DNA from: CAIKMD01 sp963740675
GTDB lineage: Bacteria > Pseudomonadota > Alphaproteobacteria > ATCC43930 > CGMCC-115725
Length of the DNA: 64,000 nucleotides
Reading direction: 5' to 3'
Assembly (NCBI GenBank): GCA_963740675.1
Contig: CAVUFS010000008.1
Coordinates: 62,001-126,000 of the forward strand
Shown here: in pieces, positions 36,793-46,130 of the stretch
Numbering within the stretch: position 1 is the stretch's first letter
Layout: each line of letters begins with the position of its first letter
Made by a program: the position numbers and the translations under genes
The notes under the pieces: generated by a model
Database searches by the model: none
Seen by the model: the letters and a program-made list of their open reading frames with translations, nothing else
Told to the model about the DNA's origin: nothing

Positions 36793-37305
36793 ATGCGGGG
36801 ATGGTGGCGGCGGTTTGCCTTCGCGGGCATCCTCGCGGGCGCGGTAACGGTCGCGAATACACCGGCCAAGGCCGAGCTCGGCGGCTATATCACCGGCGGT
36901 CTCGGCGCTTTCGATTTTCTCCATGACAACACCGCCGCCGAAGGCCGGCTCGAGTTCCGCTTCGCCCAGAGCTTCTTCTACTGGCACCCGCTGGTCGGCA
37001 CGATGTTCACTAATCGCGGCTCGGTCTACACCTATGGCGGCTTCCGTCTCGAAGTGCCGGTGGGCAAGCATCTGCTGATCCTGCCGATCGCCGCCGTCGG
37101 CGATTACGAGAAAGGCTCGGGCAAGGATCTCGGCTCGCATATCGAATTCAAAACCGGCGTCGAGATCGATCTGGTCTTCGCCAATGGTGTGCGTGTCGGT
37201 CCGGCCTTCGATCACGTCTCCAATGCCGGCATCGGCAAAAAGAACCCGGGCGAAGAGAATCTGATGCTGATGGTGTCGATGCCGCTCGGCATTTTGACGC
37301 CGTAA
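36793..37305 (+). CDS. PagL-like lipid A 3-O-deacylase / acyloxyacyl hydrolase
   Basis: A 170-residue outer-membrane beta-barrel candidate with a signal peptide (MRGWWRRFAFAGILAGAV; cut near AKA-E). It has the PagL-family catalytic motif FDHVSNAGIGKKNPGEENL (His-Ser with following NPG) and alternating barrel strands (EFRFAQSFFYWHPL, IEFKTGVEIDLVF). PagL trims the 3-O acyl chain from lipid A, altering surface endotoxicity. ATG 36793 gives the signal peptide. It lies upstream of convergent sulfotransferase and flippase-like genes, an envelope neighbourhood. Confidence 0.8.
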   Translation: MRGWWRRFAFAGILAGAVTVANTPAKAELGGYITGGLGAFDFLHDNTAAEGRLEFRFAQSFFYWHPLVGTMFTNRGSVYTYGGFRLEVPVGKHLLILPIAAVGDYEKGSGKDLGSHIEFKTGVEIDLVFANGVRVGPAFDHVSNAGIGKKNPGEENLMLMVSMPLGILTP

Positions 37306-37317
37306 CGGTCGCGGCGT

Positions 37318-38637
37318 TTACGCCGCTTCTTCCGCCAGTCTCTGGCGCCGTTCGGGTGCCACCGCGAAAGTCTCGATATAATCGGCGAAGCGATGCTGCT
37401 CGCGCGCCGCGTCGATGCCGTAATCCTCGAGCCGGTGACGCAACCGGCCATAGCCGCCATTCGGCTTCTCATCGACATAAGCCCTGATCTGCTGCTCGAA
37501 CGCTTCATCGAAAGGCAGATCGAGCTTTGCATAGAGCCGCGCCATCGTGCCGGCCGGATCGCCCGTCAGCTCGCCATAGCGAATATGGACGACGCGATCC
37601 GCGGGGAGTTTTTCACTCGCAGCGATGATTCGCTCGGCCCCTTCGGCCCAGCGATCGCAAACCTGGCGGCCGATCGAGGCGCGGTCGAGACGGCGCGTGA
37701 AAGGCTGGCGCAGCACTTCGGTGAGATGCGCGACCGAAGCCAGCACGCGCATCGGATCGCGATGCACGAAGACGAAATACGCATCCGGATAGACTTGCTG
37801 AATGGCATCGAGCGCGAACACATGGTCCGGGCATTTCAACACCCAGCGCTGCCGGACATTGGCGTGGCGCGCGAGATGCTCGAGGAAACGGCGATGGAAG
37901 CGGTAGGCTTCGAGATGACCGGCGCTATCGAGCCACGCGCGATAGGACGGCACGTGATGCGTCGTATCGAAACGCAGGCTGGCGAAGACATGCGCGGTGA
38001 TTTCGCTGCATTCCTGCGGCGCCGTCGCGGTAATCGGATGCATCGCGCCGAAATCGGGCGCGAGCCAGCGAAACAGTTTCAACTGGCGATTGACCTTGCG
38101 GATCGAGCGCGTCTCGCTCGGCTCATCGCCGACGATCGCCGGATCGATCGTCTGCCAGCAGCGTGGCACCGCGTTGGCCGCATCCGCGACCAGAAGATTG
38201 TGGAGGAAGCTGGTGCCGCTGCGCGGCAGACCGGTGACGAAGATCGGCCGCTCGACGGCGGGCGTAGGCGCGCCGCTCGCTTTCTCCGCGGCGCGAAGCC
38301 GCAGCAAATTCTCGAGGAAGCGCAGCACGTCCCAGCGCAGCGCGAAGCGGCCGAAAGCGCCGAGCGCGGCCTCTTTCTCGCAAGATTGAAGCAGAACGCG
38401 CAGCGGCGTGATGAATTGCCATTCGCCGAAATCGCTGAGCCCGGTGCGGCGCTGCGCCGCCGCGATCAGCTCGTCTTCGGCCACCAAGGGCCGGTGCAGA
38501 AATCCCGCCGCATCCGATAACCAATCGGCTGCGCGCAATAGCAGAGGCGGCGTACCGATACCGGCCGACGCGATCGTTGCTTGGCTTGGGCCGAGCTCCA
38601 CAGTGCTGCTCCCTTCGCCCCCAATGTGCTTACGCAA
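37318..38637 (-). CDS. sulfotransferase family protein
   Basis: A 439-residue PAPS-dependent-type sulfotransferase: the 5'-phosphosulfate loop FVTGLPRSGTSFLHNLL is at about residue 133, then LKCPDHVFALDAI and the 3'-phosphate region YFVFVHRDPMRVLAS. The N-terminal helical half is typical of the large bacterial 'sulfotransferase_3' group. The acceptor is unknown, possibly lipid or polysaccharide. Start TTG 38637 has AGGAG ten bases upstream. It is 12 bases downstream of the flippase-like gene, in one leftward unit. Confidence 0.85.
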   Translation of the reverse strand: MRKHIGGEGSSTVELGPSQATIASAGIGTPPLLLRAADWLSDAAGFLHRPLVAEDELIAAAQRRTGLSDFGEWQFITPLRVLLQSCEKEAALGAFGRFALRWDVLRFLENLLRLRAAEKASGAPTPAVERPIFVTGLPRSGTSFLHNLLVADAANAVPRCWQTIDPAIVGDEPSETRSIRKVNRQLKLFRWLAPDFGAMHPITATAPQECSEITAHVFASLRFDTTHHVPSYRAWLDSAGHLEAYRFHRRFLEHLARHANVRQRWVLKCPDHVFALDAIQQVYPDAYFVFVHRDPMRVLASVAHLTEVLRQPFTRRLDRASIGRQVCDRWAEGAERIIAASEKLPADRVVHIRYGELTGDPAGTMARLYAKLDLPFDEAFEQQIRAYVDEKPNGGYGRLRHRLEDYGIDAAREQHRFADYIETFAVAPERRQRLAEEAA

Positions 38638-38649
38638 GATTCAATTCTC

Positions 38650-39669
38650 CTAATCCTCGGCCCCCTTCCCCCGTTCCTGCCACTCCCCCCGTCGCTGCGC
38701 CGCACCACGGCCACGCCACCACTGCCCGCCTTCCAACGCCTGCCATCCGAGCAGCGCCGGCACGCCCAACGCCACATCGCGGCCGCGCTTCAATAACGAC
38801 AACGCCAAGGCCTGATCGGGCGGCAAACCAAAAGCGGCGCCCACCAGCAAATAGCCGCCTTCCTGAACGCCGGCGGCCATCGGTACCATAAAAGCGACGC
38901 TGCGTACTGCATAGAGCAAGGCTTCGATACCTGTAGCGGCTACAAACGATACATGAACACCCATTAGCCACAGCGCGAGCCACGCTTCCGCACCGGTCGC
39001 GAGCCATTCAAGAAGATGCAACAAAGCCGCGAGGGCGAGTCGCCCGCGCTCCGCATGAATGCGCGCGAGTGCGGCGGTGATCGATTCAATCTTGCCGGGC
39101 AGCGCGTTGGAGAAGTGCCGCGCGATCAGCGGCTCGAACCGCTCGAGCAAGCGGCTGCCGCGCCGTTGAACCAGCACGAAGGCAAGACAGAGCCCCCCCG
39201 CCACGATCAGCCATGCTGCCGCGGGAAGCAGCAGATTGGCCGCCGGCCGCGCGGTCATGAGCAGCAGAATGCCGATCACGGCGTAAACCAGCTGCGTCAG
39301 GAACTCGATCGCGACATCGACGATCACCGACGCGGCGGCGACCGCCGCCGGAACGCCATGCAGGATCGCGAGACGGATGCCGGCTGCCGGTCCGCCGAGC
39401 TGCGAGAGCGGCAGCACTTCGGCCGCCGCCGTGCGCACCAACCGCGCCCAGATGAAGACCGGCCAGCGCCGCAGCGGCTCCCCCGGTGTCAGCGCATGCC
39501 AGGCGACGCCGTTGACCGCGATCAGGCAGAAATGGAAAGCGCAGACGAGGAAGAAGCCTCCCCAGCCGATCGCCGCCAGCGTCGTCAGGATCGCGCCTGC
39601 GTCGAACCAGGCAACGAGCGCCGTGGCCGCGGCCAGCCCAGCCAGCAGCAACAGAATGGCTATCCGCAT
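38650..39669 (-). CDS. flippase-like membrane protein (LPG-synthase TM-region / HpnL type)
   Basis: A 339-residue protein with about eight helices from ATG 39669 (MRIAILLLLAGLAAATAL; ATG 39696 is also possible). It matches the lysylphosphatidylglycerol-synthase transmembrane-region family: EVLPLSQLGGPAAGIRLAIL and the C-terminal PMAAGVQEGGYLLVGAAFGL. Some family members, such as HpnL, act in hopanoid or glycolipid transport. The last residues are basic/Gly-rich. It precedes the sulfotransferase by 12 bases. The cargo is unknown. Confidence 0.85.
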   Translation of the reverse strand: MRIAILLLLAGLAAATALVAWFDAGAILTTLAAIGWGGFFLVCAFHFCLIAVNGVAWHALTPGEPLRRWPVFIWARLVRTAAAEVLPLSQLGGPAAGIRLAILHGVPAAVAAASVIVDVAIEFLTQLVYAVIGILLLMTARPAANLLLPAAAWLIVAGGLCLAFVLVQRRGSRLLERFEPLIARHFSNALPGKIESITAALARIHAERGRLALAALLHLLEWLATGAEAWLALWLMGVHVSFVAATGIEALLYAVRSVAFMVPMAAGVQEGGYLLVGAAFGLPPDQALALSLLKRGRDVALGVPALLGWQALEGGQWWRGRGAAQRRGEWQERGKGAED

Positions 39670-39838
39670 CGAAGGGGGCCTCTCATCCTTCCGCATAATA
39701 CGCGGGGAGCAGGGGGTGTGTTCAATTAAGGCTGCCGAGCAGTTAACCCCTGTTAACGGACGCTCAACCCTCCCCTGCTATCTCTGGCATGGGTCGCCCG
39801 AGGCTTTCCTGCCCCCGGGCGAGGGTGGAGATTCGAGG

Positions 39839-40222
39839 ATGCGGAATACCGACCGGCAGGTGCTGATCGTCGATGACTACAACACGATGCGTAAAATCCT
39901 GCGCAATCTGTTGGGTCAGATCGGCTTTGCCAATGTCGAGGAAGCGGAAGACGGGGCCGGCGGGCTCAAGAAGATGCGCGAGCGCAACATCGGCCTGGTG
40001 ATTTCCGATTGGAACATGGCGCCGATGTCTGGCCTCGAATTCTTGAAGGAGGTACGCAACGACGCACTCCTGAAAGAGACGCCGTTCATCATGATCACCG
40101 CCGAGAGCAAGACCGAGAAGGTCGTCGCCGCGAAAGCGGCCGGCGTGAGCAACTATATCGTCAAGCCGTTCAACGCCGACACGCTGAAGAAAAAGATCGA
40201 AGCGGTGCTCGGCACCGTCTGA
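39839..40222 (+). CDS. CheY-like single-domain response regulator
   Basis: A 127-residue receiver starting MRNTDRQVLIVDDYNTMRKI, with the acid pair in VDD, the phosphoacceptor Asp in VISDWNMAPMSG, the Thr in MITAESK and the IVKPF Lys. The sequence is of true chemotaxis CheY style. No chemotaxis kinase or flagellar gene is visible in this window, so it is an orphan here. ATG 39839 follows GGTGGAG; the reading frame is open far upstream, but that part is not conserved. Confidence 0.93.
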   Translation: MRNTDRQVLIVDDYNTMRKILRNLLGQIGFANVEEAEDGAGGLKKMRERNIGLVISDWNMAPMSGLEFLKEVRNDALLKETPFIMITAESKTEKVVAAKAAGVSNYIVKPFNADTLKKKIEAVLGTV

Positions 40223-40228
40223 TCGACG

Positions 40229-41731
40229 CTAACGCTGGGTGCGCTGCCCGGCGGGAATGAGAAAGCACAGCGCGCAAGAGATCACCGCCAGAATCAGCAC
40301 CACGATGTAGACCGTGGTGAGCGACGACGCGATCGCCGCCGAGAGCCGCGACAGTGTGTCGGGCGGCATCGCCGCGCGCAGCGCCGGATCCATCAACTGA
40401 TCGATCGCATCGCGGCCTTCGGGAATGCGTTGCGCCAATGCCCAATTGATGACGCCGCCGAACAGCGCCGCGCCAAGCGACGAGCCGAATTGCCGCATGA
40501 AGAGATTGCCCGAGGTCGCCGCGCCCCGCTGGTGATATTCGACCGCGTTCTGTGCCGCGACCAGGAAGGTCGTATTGCAGAAGCCGATGCCGAAGCCGAT
40601 CAAGCCGCCGCTGACGAACGCCCATAACGGGCCGCGATCGACATCGAGCATCACCAGCATGATGGCGCCGAGGATGAGGAGGAAGCCGCCCCAGATCGCC
40701 ATGGTGCGATAGGTGATACGCACCAGCAGCCGTCCGGCGAAAGCGCCGATGACCGTCCAGCCGAGCGATTGGCTGACCAGGGTGAAACCGGCGACCACCG
40801 GGCTTTTCCCCATCACGCCTTGCACATAAGGCGGGACGAAGACGATCACGCCCATCATCACCATGCCGATGGCGAGCGAGCCGAGATTCGTGGTGGAGAT
40901 GGTCGGATTGCGCCACAACTCCAGCGGCACGATCGGCTCGGGCGCGCGCAATTCCCAGAAGGCGAGCAACGCGAGCGCGACGGCTGCGACGCCGAGCAGG
41001 ATGGTGATCATTTCGCCGGTAAGCGCCGAGAATTGCACCAGCGCCAGCAGAAGCGCGCCGACGCCGATCACCAGCAACAGCGAGCCGAGATAATCGACGC
41101 GATGCTCGCGGAAATGGCGTTGCTCGTGATAGACGACCCAAAGGATCACGATCATCGCGATGCCCGGCGGCACGTTGATCCAGAACACCGAGCGCCAACC
41201 CAGCGTCGCGGTCAGCAGCGCGCCGATCAACGGCCCCGACAGGGCCGAGATGCCCCAGATCGCGTTGAGATTGCCCTGCACCTTCACGCGCTCGACGGGC
41301 GGATAAAGATCGCCGATGATCGTCAGCGCCAGCGGCTGCAACCCGCCGCCGCCGACACCCTGAATGAACCGGAAGATGACAAGCGGGATCATCCCCCAGG
41401 CGGCGCTACAAAGCAGCGTGCCGACGAGGAACAGGATCGTCGACCCGACGAAGAGCCACTTCCGGCCCCAGAGATCGGCGAGCCGGCCGTAGATCGGGAT
41501 CGCCACCGCCTGCGCCAGCAAATAGGCGGCGAAGACCCAGCTTACATATTCGAAGCCGCCGAGCGCTGCGACCACCGACGGCGTCGCCGTAGCGACGATC
41601 GAGGATTCGACCGAGACCATAAACACGGAGACACAGCACGCGGCGAGGATCCAGCGCCGCCGCGCAGCCGAGAGACCAGAAATGTCGGCCGCTGCAGGCG
41701 GCGGTGCGGATGGCGCAACAGATTCAGGCAC
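40229..41731 (-). CDS. DHA2-family MFS drug exporter (EmrB/QacA type)
   Basis: A 500-residue protein with 14 predicted helices. Motif A-like loop LADLWGRKWLF, helix 1 MVSVESSIVATATPSVV, motif C region with GGGLQPLALTIIGDLYPP and PLIGALLTATLGWRSVFWINVP. DHA2 pumps export drugs or hydrophobic compounds by proton antiport. The frame is open from 41845; GTG 41731 (VPESVAPSAPPP) with GGAAGAG is chosen. It is divergent from the acyl-CoA-dehydrogenase-like gene, with a spacer of about 100 bases. Confidence 0.92.
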   Translation of the reverse strand: MPESVAPSAPPPAAADISGLSAARRRWILAACCVSVFMVSVESSIVATATPSVVAALGGFEYVSWVFAAYLLAQAVAIPIYGRLADLWGRKWLFVGSTILFLVGTLLCSAAWGMIPLVIFRFIQGVGGGGLQPLALTIIGDLYPPVERVKVQGNLNAIWGISALSGPLIGALLTATLGWRSVFWINVPPGIAMIVILWVVYHEQRHFREHRVDYLGSLLLVIGVGALLLALVQFSALTGEMITILLGVAAVALALLAFWELRAPEPIVPLELWRNPTISTTNLGSLAIGMVMMGVIVFVPPYVQGVMGKSPVVAGFTLVSQSLGWTVIGAFAGRLLVRITYRTMAIWGGFLLILGAIMLVMLDVDRGPLWAFVSGGLIGFGIGFCNTTFLVAAQNAVEYHQRGAATSGNLFMRQFGSSLGAALFGGVINWALAQRIPEGRDAIDQLMDPALRAAMPPDTLSRLSAAIASSLTTVYIVVLILAVISCALCFLIPAGQRTQR

Positions 41732-41832
41732 GTCGTCAACTCTTCCCGCACGAAAATCGCCGCGACGATAGCGCAAACACACGGGCAGGGCGATTGACAC
41801 AGCCCACCGCTTCGGCTTGCCTGCACTGCGCG

Positions 41833-43011
41833 ATGGGAATGACACAAAACAATCTGCCCGAGCTGGTGGCGCGGGCGCGGCTCCTGGTGCCGGTACTGCG
41901 CCAGCGCGCCGCCGAAACCGAGAAACTGCGCCGTCTGCCTGATGCGACGGTCGCCGATCTTCAAGAGGCCGGGCTCTTCCGGCTGTTCCAGCCGGCCCGC
42001 TATGGCGGTGTTGAAGCGCCTTTGCGCGCTTTCATCGATATCGGCGGCGCGCTCGGCCGCGGCTGCGGCTCGACCTCCTGGGTGTTCAACAATCTCGTTG
42101 TCCATAATTGGATGCTCGGCTATTGGCCGACCCAGATGCAGGACGAGATCTGGAACGCCGATCCGCATGCATTGATCGGCTCGTCTTTCGTCTTCCCTGG
42201 CGGCCACGCCGAGAAAGCGCCGGGCGGTTATCGCCTCTCCGGTAAATGGCCGTTCTCCAGCGGCATCGACGCATCGGCCTGGATGATGCTGGCGGCGCCG
42301 GTGAGCGGCGGCAAAGCGCCCGAGCCGCGTTTCTTCGTCGTGCCGAAAAGCGATTATCGCGTGATCGACAATTGGCATGCGATGGGGCTCGCCGGTACCG
42401 GCAGCAAGGACGTCACCGTCGATAACATTTTCGTGCCCGAGCATCGCACGCTGGCCGCTGCCGACGGTAAAGGCGCGCCGCATCCCGGCAGCAAGGCCAA
42501 TCCCGGCGCGCTCTATAAACTTCCGTGGTATGCGCTTTTCGGTTTCGTGAACGGCGCAACCGCGCTCGGCATCGCGCAGGGCGCGGCAGAAGAATTCACC
42601 GCCGCAATGCGCGCACGCGTCGCCACCGCGACCGGACGGCAACTCGCCGATCTTGCCACGATGCAATTGCGCGTCGCCGAAGCTGCGACGCAGATCGATG
42701 CCGCCGAGACGTTGATGCTCAAGGATTGCGACGAGGCGATGCGCATCGCCGAAGCCGGCAAGCTCGCGAGCATGGACGAGAAGACGCGCTGGCGGCGCGA
42801 TGCCGCCTTCGCGGTGCGCATAAGCGTCAGGGCGATCGACCTGCTTTTCGCCGGCGCCGGCGGCGCGGCGATCCTCGATTCCCATCCGCTGCAGCGCTCG
42901 CTGCGCGATGCGCATGCCGCGCAAGGTCATATCGGACTCAATTGGGATGCGAACGGCACGATGTTCGGCCGCGTCGCTTTGGGCCTCGATCCTGATTTCC
43001 CGCTGCTCTAA
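41833..43011 (+). CDS. acyl-CoA-dehydrogenase-fold flavin monooxygenase/hydroxylase
   Basis: A 392-residue protein of the group D flavin monooxygenase branch: N-terminal ETEKLRRLPDATVADLQEAGLFRLFQPARYGG, middle GKWPFSSGIDAS and GLAGTGSKDVTV, C-terminal FAGAGGAAILDSHPLQRSLRDAHA. This pattern is like HsaA/HpaB-type aromatic hydroxylases rather than true acyl-CoA dehydrogenases. It needs a separate flavin reductase, which is not seen next door. Starts at ATG 41833 or 41839 are close. It faces the DHA2 pump gene. Confidence 0.85.
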   Translation: MGMTQNNLPELVARARLLVPVLRQRAAETEKLRRLPDATVADLQEAGLFRLFQPARYGGVEAPLRAFIDIGGALGRGCGSTSWVFNNLVVHNWMLGYWPTQMQDEIWNADPHALIGSSFVFPGGHAEKAPGGYRLSGKWPFSSGIDASAWMMLAAPVSGGKAPEPRFFVVPKSDYRVIDNWHAMGLAGTGSKDVTVDNIFVPEHRTLAAADGKGAPHPGSKANPGALYKLPWYALFGFVNGATALGIAQGAAEEFTAAMRARVATATGRQLADLATMQLRVAEAATQIDAAETLMLKDCDEAMRIAEAGKLASMDEKTRWRRDAAFAVRISVRAIDLLFAGAGGAAILDSHPLQRSLRDAHAAQGHIGLNWDANGTMFGRVALGLDPDFPLL

Positions 43012-43809
43012 CTAGCGACAGCCATTCGCGCTCGGCACCGCCATCGCGGGCATGTCCTCGCGAATGGCGGCAGCGCGTTCGGCGATGTATTGCGTCGGAT
43101 GGACCGGTGACCAATCGCGCGGGTCAGGCATCACCGCGGCAAGCAGCGCCGCCTCCTGTGTCGTCAGCGCCAATGCCGGCTTGTTGAAATACCGATGCGC
43201 CGCCGCATCGGCACCGTACATGCCATCGCCCCATTCGATGACGTTGAGATAGACCTCCATGATGCGGTGCTTGTCCCAGAAGAATTCGAGCAGCACCGTC
43301 AGATAGGCCTCGAAGCCTTTGCGGATGACGCTGCGGCCCGGCCAGAGGAAAAGATTCTTCGCCACCTGCATGGTGATCGTGCTGGCGCCTTTGGGCTCGC
43401 GGCCGGCGCGCCAGGCGCGATAGGCGTTGTTGAAGGCGACCCAGTCGAAGCCGTGATGGGTGCAAAACTTCTCGTCCTCGCTCGAGATCACCGCGCGCGG
43501 CAGCGCCGCCGAGATGCGATCGAGCGGCACCCAATGCCGGTCGAGCGACGCGCCGCCCAGCCAGCGGATCGCCATCAGCGAGGTGATGGGCGGCGGCACG
43601 AAGCGATAGGCGATCACGAACGGCACCGGCAGGAGCAAGCCGATCAGCACCACGAACAGTGCGAGCCGCAACAGGCGGCGGCCGCGCGGGCGGCGGCGCT
43701 CGACCTTCCGCCCGAAAGTTTGTCGAGGCGAACGATCGTTGCCCCGGTCGTTGGCCCGGTCTTTGGAAGCGGCGCTGCGTGGTGACGGCGGCATGAGGAT
43801 CGGAAACAT
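43012..43809 (-). CDS. mtgA: monofunctional peptidoglycan glycosyltransferase
   Basis: MtgA polymerises lipid II into glycan strands (GT51 family). The product has a basic N-terminus (KVERRRPRGRRLLRL), a single membrane anchor (LALFVVLIGLLLPVPFVIAY) and the glycosyltransferase motifs SSEDEKFCTHHGFDW (catalytic Glu), GASTITMQVAKNLFLWPGRS and RIMEVYLNVIEWGDGMYGAD. The start is uncertain; ATG 43809 (MFPILMPPS) is chosen over a GTG at 43851. It overlaps the preceding gene by no more than a few bases, convergently. Confidence 0.93.
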   Translation of the reverse strand: MFPILMPPSPRSAASKDRANDRGNDRSPRQTFGRKVERRRPRGRRLLRLALFVVLIGLLLPVPFVIAYRFVPPPITSLMAIRWLGGASLDRHWVPLDRISAALPRAVISSEDEKFCTHHGFDWVAFNNAYRAWRAGREPKGASTITMQVAKNLFLWPGRSVIRKGFEAYLTVLLEFFWDKHRIMEVYLNVIEWGDGMYGADAAAHRYFNKPALALTTQEAALLAAVMPDPRDWSPVHPTQYIAERAAAIREDMPAMAVPSANGCR

Positions 43810-43945
43810 AAAGGGTACTTGACCGCCGGCCAACCACACCCCACCCGTCACCAGGGAGCGACTTACATCGATTTAACTGTTGACGCGGAGCGCGGGGCGG
43901 TATTTTTTCGCGCCTTTGCGGGTGCGCACCAGGGGGTCGTGCTCG

Positions 43946-45151
43946 ATGAATAAGAAAACAACGTCACGGGGATCGATCGCCATGTTGCGCTCCTTTGCTT
44001 TTGCCATCGGCCTGCTGTTCGCGCTTGCCGCACCCGGCTTCGCCGCCGACACGAATCAGGGCCATCCCAAGGGACTTTGGCTCACCACCGATTACCCGTC
44101 CGTGACGGCGCGTGCCGGCGACAGCACGACCGTCAAAATCAAGCTGCAGAATTATGGCTTGCCGCCGGAGCGCGTCGCGCTGTCGGTCGATGGGGTGCCG
44201 AAAGGCTGGACTGCGACGGTCCTGGGCGGCGGCGCCCCGGTCACCGCGGCGATGCCGGCGACCGACGATAATGTCCAGATCCAGCTTCGCCTCGATATCC
44301 CGAGCGGTGTCAGCAGCGGCACGCAGACGGTGACGCTGCGCGCCAAGGCGGCCGATGGGAATGTCGCGCTGCCGATCGATGTCAGCGTCGGCCAGGTGCT
44401 GCCGGCGAAGCTCGTCCTCAAGACCAAGAACCCATCGCTGATCGGCACGGCGAAGACCAGCTTCGAATTCCAGTTCAACGTCGCCAATCAGAGCGACCGC
44501 GACCTCACCGTGAAATTCGCCGCGCGCGCGCCGCAAGGCTTCCAAACCGCCTTCCAGGAAGCCTATGGCTCGCAGGATATCGCGTCGATCCCGGTCGAGG
44601 CCGGCAAGGACAAGGACCTGAAGGTCAAAGTCACGCCGCCTTCCGACGCGAAGGCCGGCGACTACCCGGTTGCGGTTCAGATCCAGGCCGAGGACACGAC
44701 TGCCGACGGTCAAATGGTGATGCAGATCACCGGCCAGGCGCAATTGAAGCTGACGGGCCAGGACGGCCGGCTGTCGACCGCAGGGGTTGCCGGCGAGACA
44801 TCGCCGGTGTCGCTCACGCTGAGCAATGACGGCAGCGCGCCGGCGCAGGACATCGCGCTGACGTCTTCCCCGCCGGCGGATTGGAAAGTGACCTTCCAGC
44901 CCGACAAAGTCGCGCAGCTTGCGCCCGGCCAGAAGATCGATGTGCAGGCGCAATTGACGCCGTCGTCGAAGGCAATCGCCGGCGACTATATGACGACCTT
45001 CAGCGCCAACGGCACCGGCAGCGCGTCTAGCTCGGCCGATATCCGCGTCACGGTGTCGACCTCGACCATGTGGGGCATCATCGGCGTTGCCATCGTCGCG
45101 ATCGCGCTGTTGATCGCGGTCGGCGCGGTTGCGCGCTTCGGCCGCCGCTGA
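43946..45151 (+). CDS. NEW3-type exported/anchored protein of an ABC export operon
   Basis: A 401-residue protein with a signal peptide (LRSFAFAIGLLFALAAPGFAAD), three to four repeated Ig-like beta domains (LWLTTDYPSVTARAGDSTTVKIKL, KLVLKTKNPSL, VAGETSPVSLTLSNDGS), each resembling NEW3 domains, and a C-terminal membrane anchor (MWGIIGVAIVAIALLIAVGAV) with basic end. Two in-frame ATGs exist (43946, 43982). It is directly upstream of an ABC ATPase and permease, a recurrent three-gene arrangement. A role as substrate-binding or surface component is inferred. Confidence 0.8.
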   Translation: MNKKTTSRGSIAMLRSFAFAIGLLFALAAPGFAADTNQGHPKGLWLTTDYPSVTARAGDSTTVKIKLQNYGLPPERVALSVDGVPKGWTATVLGGGAPVTAAMPATDDNVQIQLRLDIPSGVSSGTQTVTLRAKAADGNVALPIDVSVGQVLPAKLVLKTKNPSLIGTAKTSFEFQFNVANQSDRDLTVKFAARAPQGFQTAFQEAYGSQDIASIPVEAGKDKDLKVKVTPPSDAKAGDYPVAVQIQAEDTTADGQMVMQITGQAQLKLTGQDGRLSTAGVAGETSPVSLTLSNDGSAPAQDIALTSSPPADWKVTFQPDKVAQLAPGQKIDVQAQLTPSSKAIAGDYMTTFSANGTGSASSSADIRVTVSTSTMWGIIGVAIVAIALLIAVGAVARFGRR

Positions 45152-45173
45152 CCGTTCGCCCAGGCTGAAAGCC

Positions 45174-46130
45174 ATGGCCGATTCCGGCGTCAGCGACATC
45201 ATCATCTCCGCTTCGGGGCTGCGGAAGCTCTATGGCCGCGCCGTCGCAGTCGACGGCATCGATCTGACCATCCGTCGCGGCGAGATTTTCGGGCTGCTCG
45301 GTCCGAACGGCGCCGGCAAAACAACCACCATCCTGATGCTGCTGGGCCTGACCGAGGCATCGAGCGGCACGGTGACCGTCGGCGGCTACAACCCCATGCG
45401 CGAGCCGCTCGAGGTGAAACGCCGTGTCGGCTACCTGCCGGATTCGGTCGGTTTCTACGACAATCTCACGGCGCGCCAGAATCTGCGCTACACCGCGAAG
45501 CTGGCCGGCATTCCGCGCGACGAGATTGAAGATCGCATCAGCGACGGCATGAAACGCGTGCGCCTTCTCGATGTCGGCGATAACCGCGTCGGCACCTTCT
45601 CGCACGGCATGAAGCGGCGCCTGGGCCTCGCCGAGGTGATCATGAAACGCGCCGAGGTCGCGATCCTCGACGAGCCGACCTCGGGCCTCGATCCGCAAGC
45701 GACATTCGAATTCCTCGACATGATCCGTGGCCTGAAGGCCGATCGCGTCGCCGTGCTGCTTTCCTCGCATCTGCTCGATCAGGTACAGGCGGTCTGCGAT
45801 CGCGTCGCGCTGTTCAATCGCGGCAAGATCGCGATCGAGGGCACCGTCGAGGCGCTGTCGGGCCAAGTGTTGGGCGGCGGCTATGGCGTCGAGATCGAGG
45901 CCGTCGGCACCAACCTCACCAAGGTCTTCGGCAGCATCGACGGCGTGCTGCGCGTCACCGAGGCCGGCAACGGCAAATATAATCTCGTCGCATCGCGCGA
46001 TATCCGCGCCGAGCTTGGCGCCGCGATCGTCGCCTCGGGCGGCGCGCTGATGCGTCTCGACCACATCGAGCCCAGCCTCGATACGGTCTATCGGCATTAT
46101 TTCGAGGGGCAGCAGCATGGCGCGGCGTAG
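45174..46130 (+). CDS. ABC transporter ATP-binding protein
   Basis: A 318-residue ATPase: Walker A GPNGAGKTTTILMLLG, Q-loop region LPDSVGFYDNLTARQNL, signature FSHGMKRRLGLAEV (a variant of LSGGQ), Walker B AILDEPTSGLDP and H-loop LSSHLLDQVQ. A C-terminal extension (about 75 residues) is present. ATG 45174 is used. It belongs to the DRA/NosF-like group that works with ABC-2 permeases. It overlaps the permease gene by 14 bases and lies 22 bases after the NEW3 gene. Confidence 0.95.
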   Translation: MADSGVSDIIISASGLRKLYGRAVAVDGIDLTIRRGEIFGLLGPNGAGKTTTILMLLGLTEASSGTVTVGGYNPMREPLEVKRRVGYLPDSVGFYDNLTARQNLRYTAKLAGIPRDEIEDRISDGMKRVRLLDVGDNRVGTFSHGMKRRLGLAEVIMKRAEVAILDEPTSGLDPQATFEFLDMIRGLKADRVAVLLSSHLLDQVQAVCDRVALFNRGKIAIEGTVEALSGQVLGGGYGVEIEAVGTNLTKVFGSIDGVLRVTEAGNGKYNLVASRDIRAELGAAIVASGGALMRLDHIEPSLDTVYRHYFEGQQHGAA

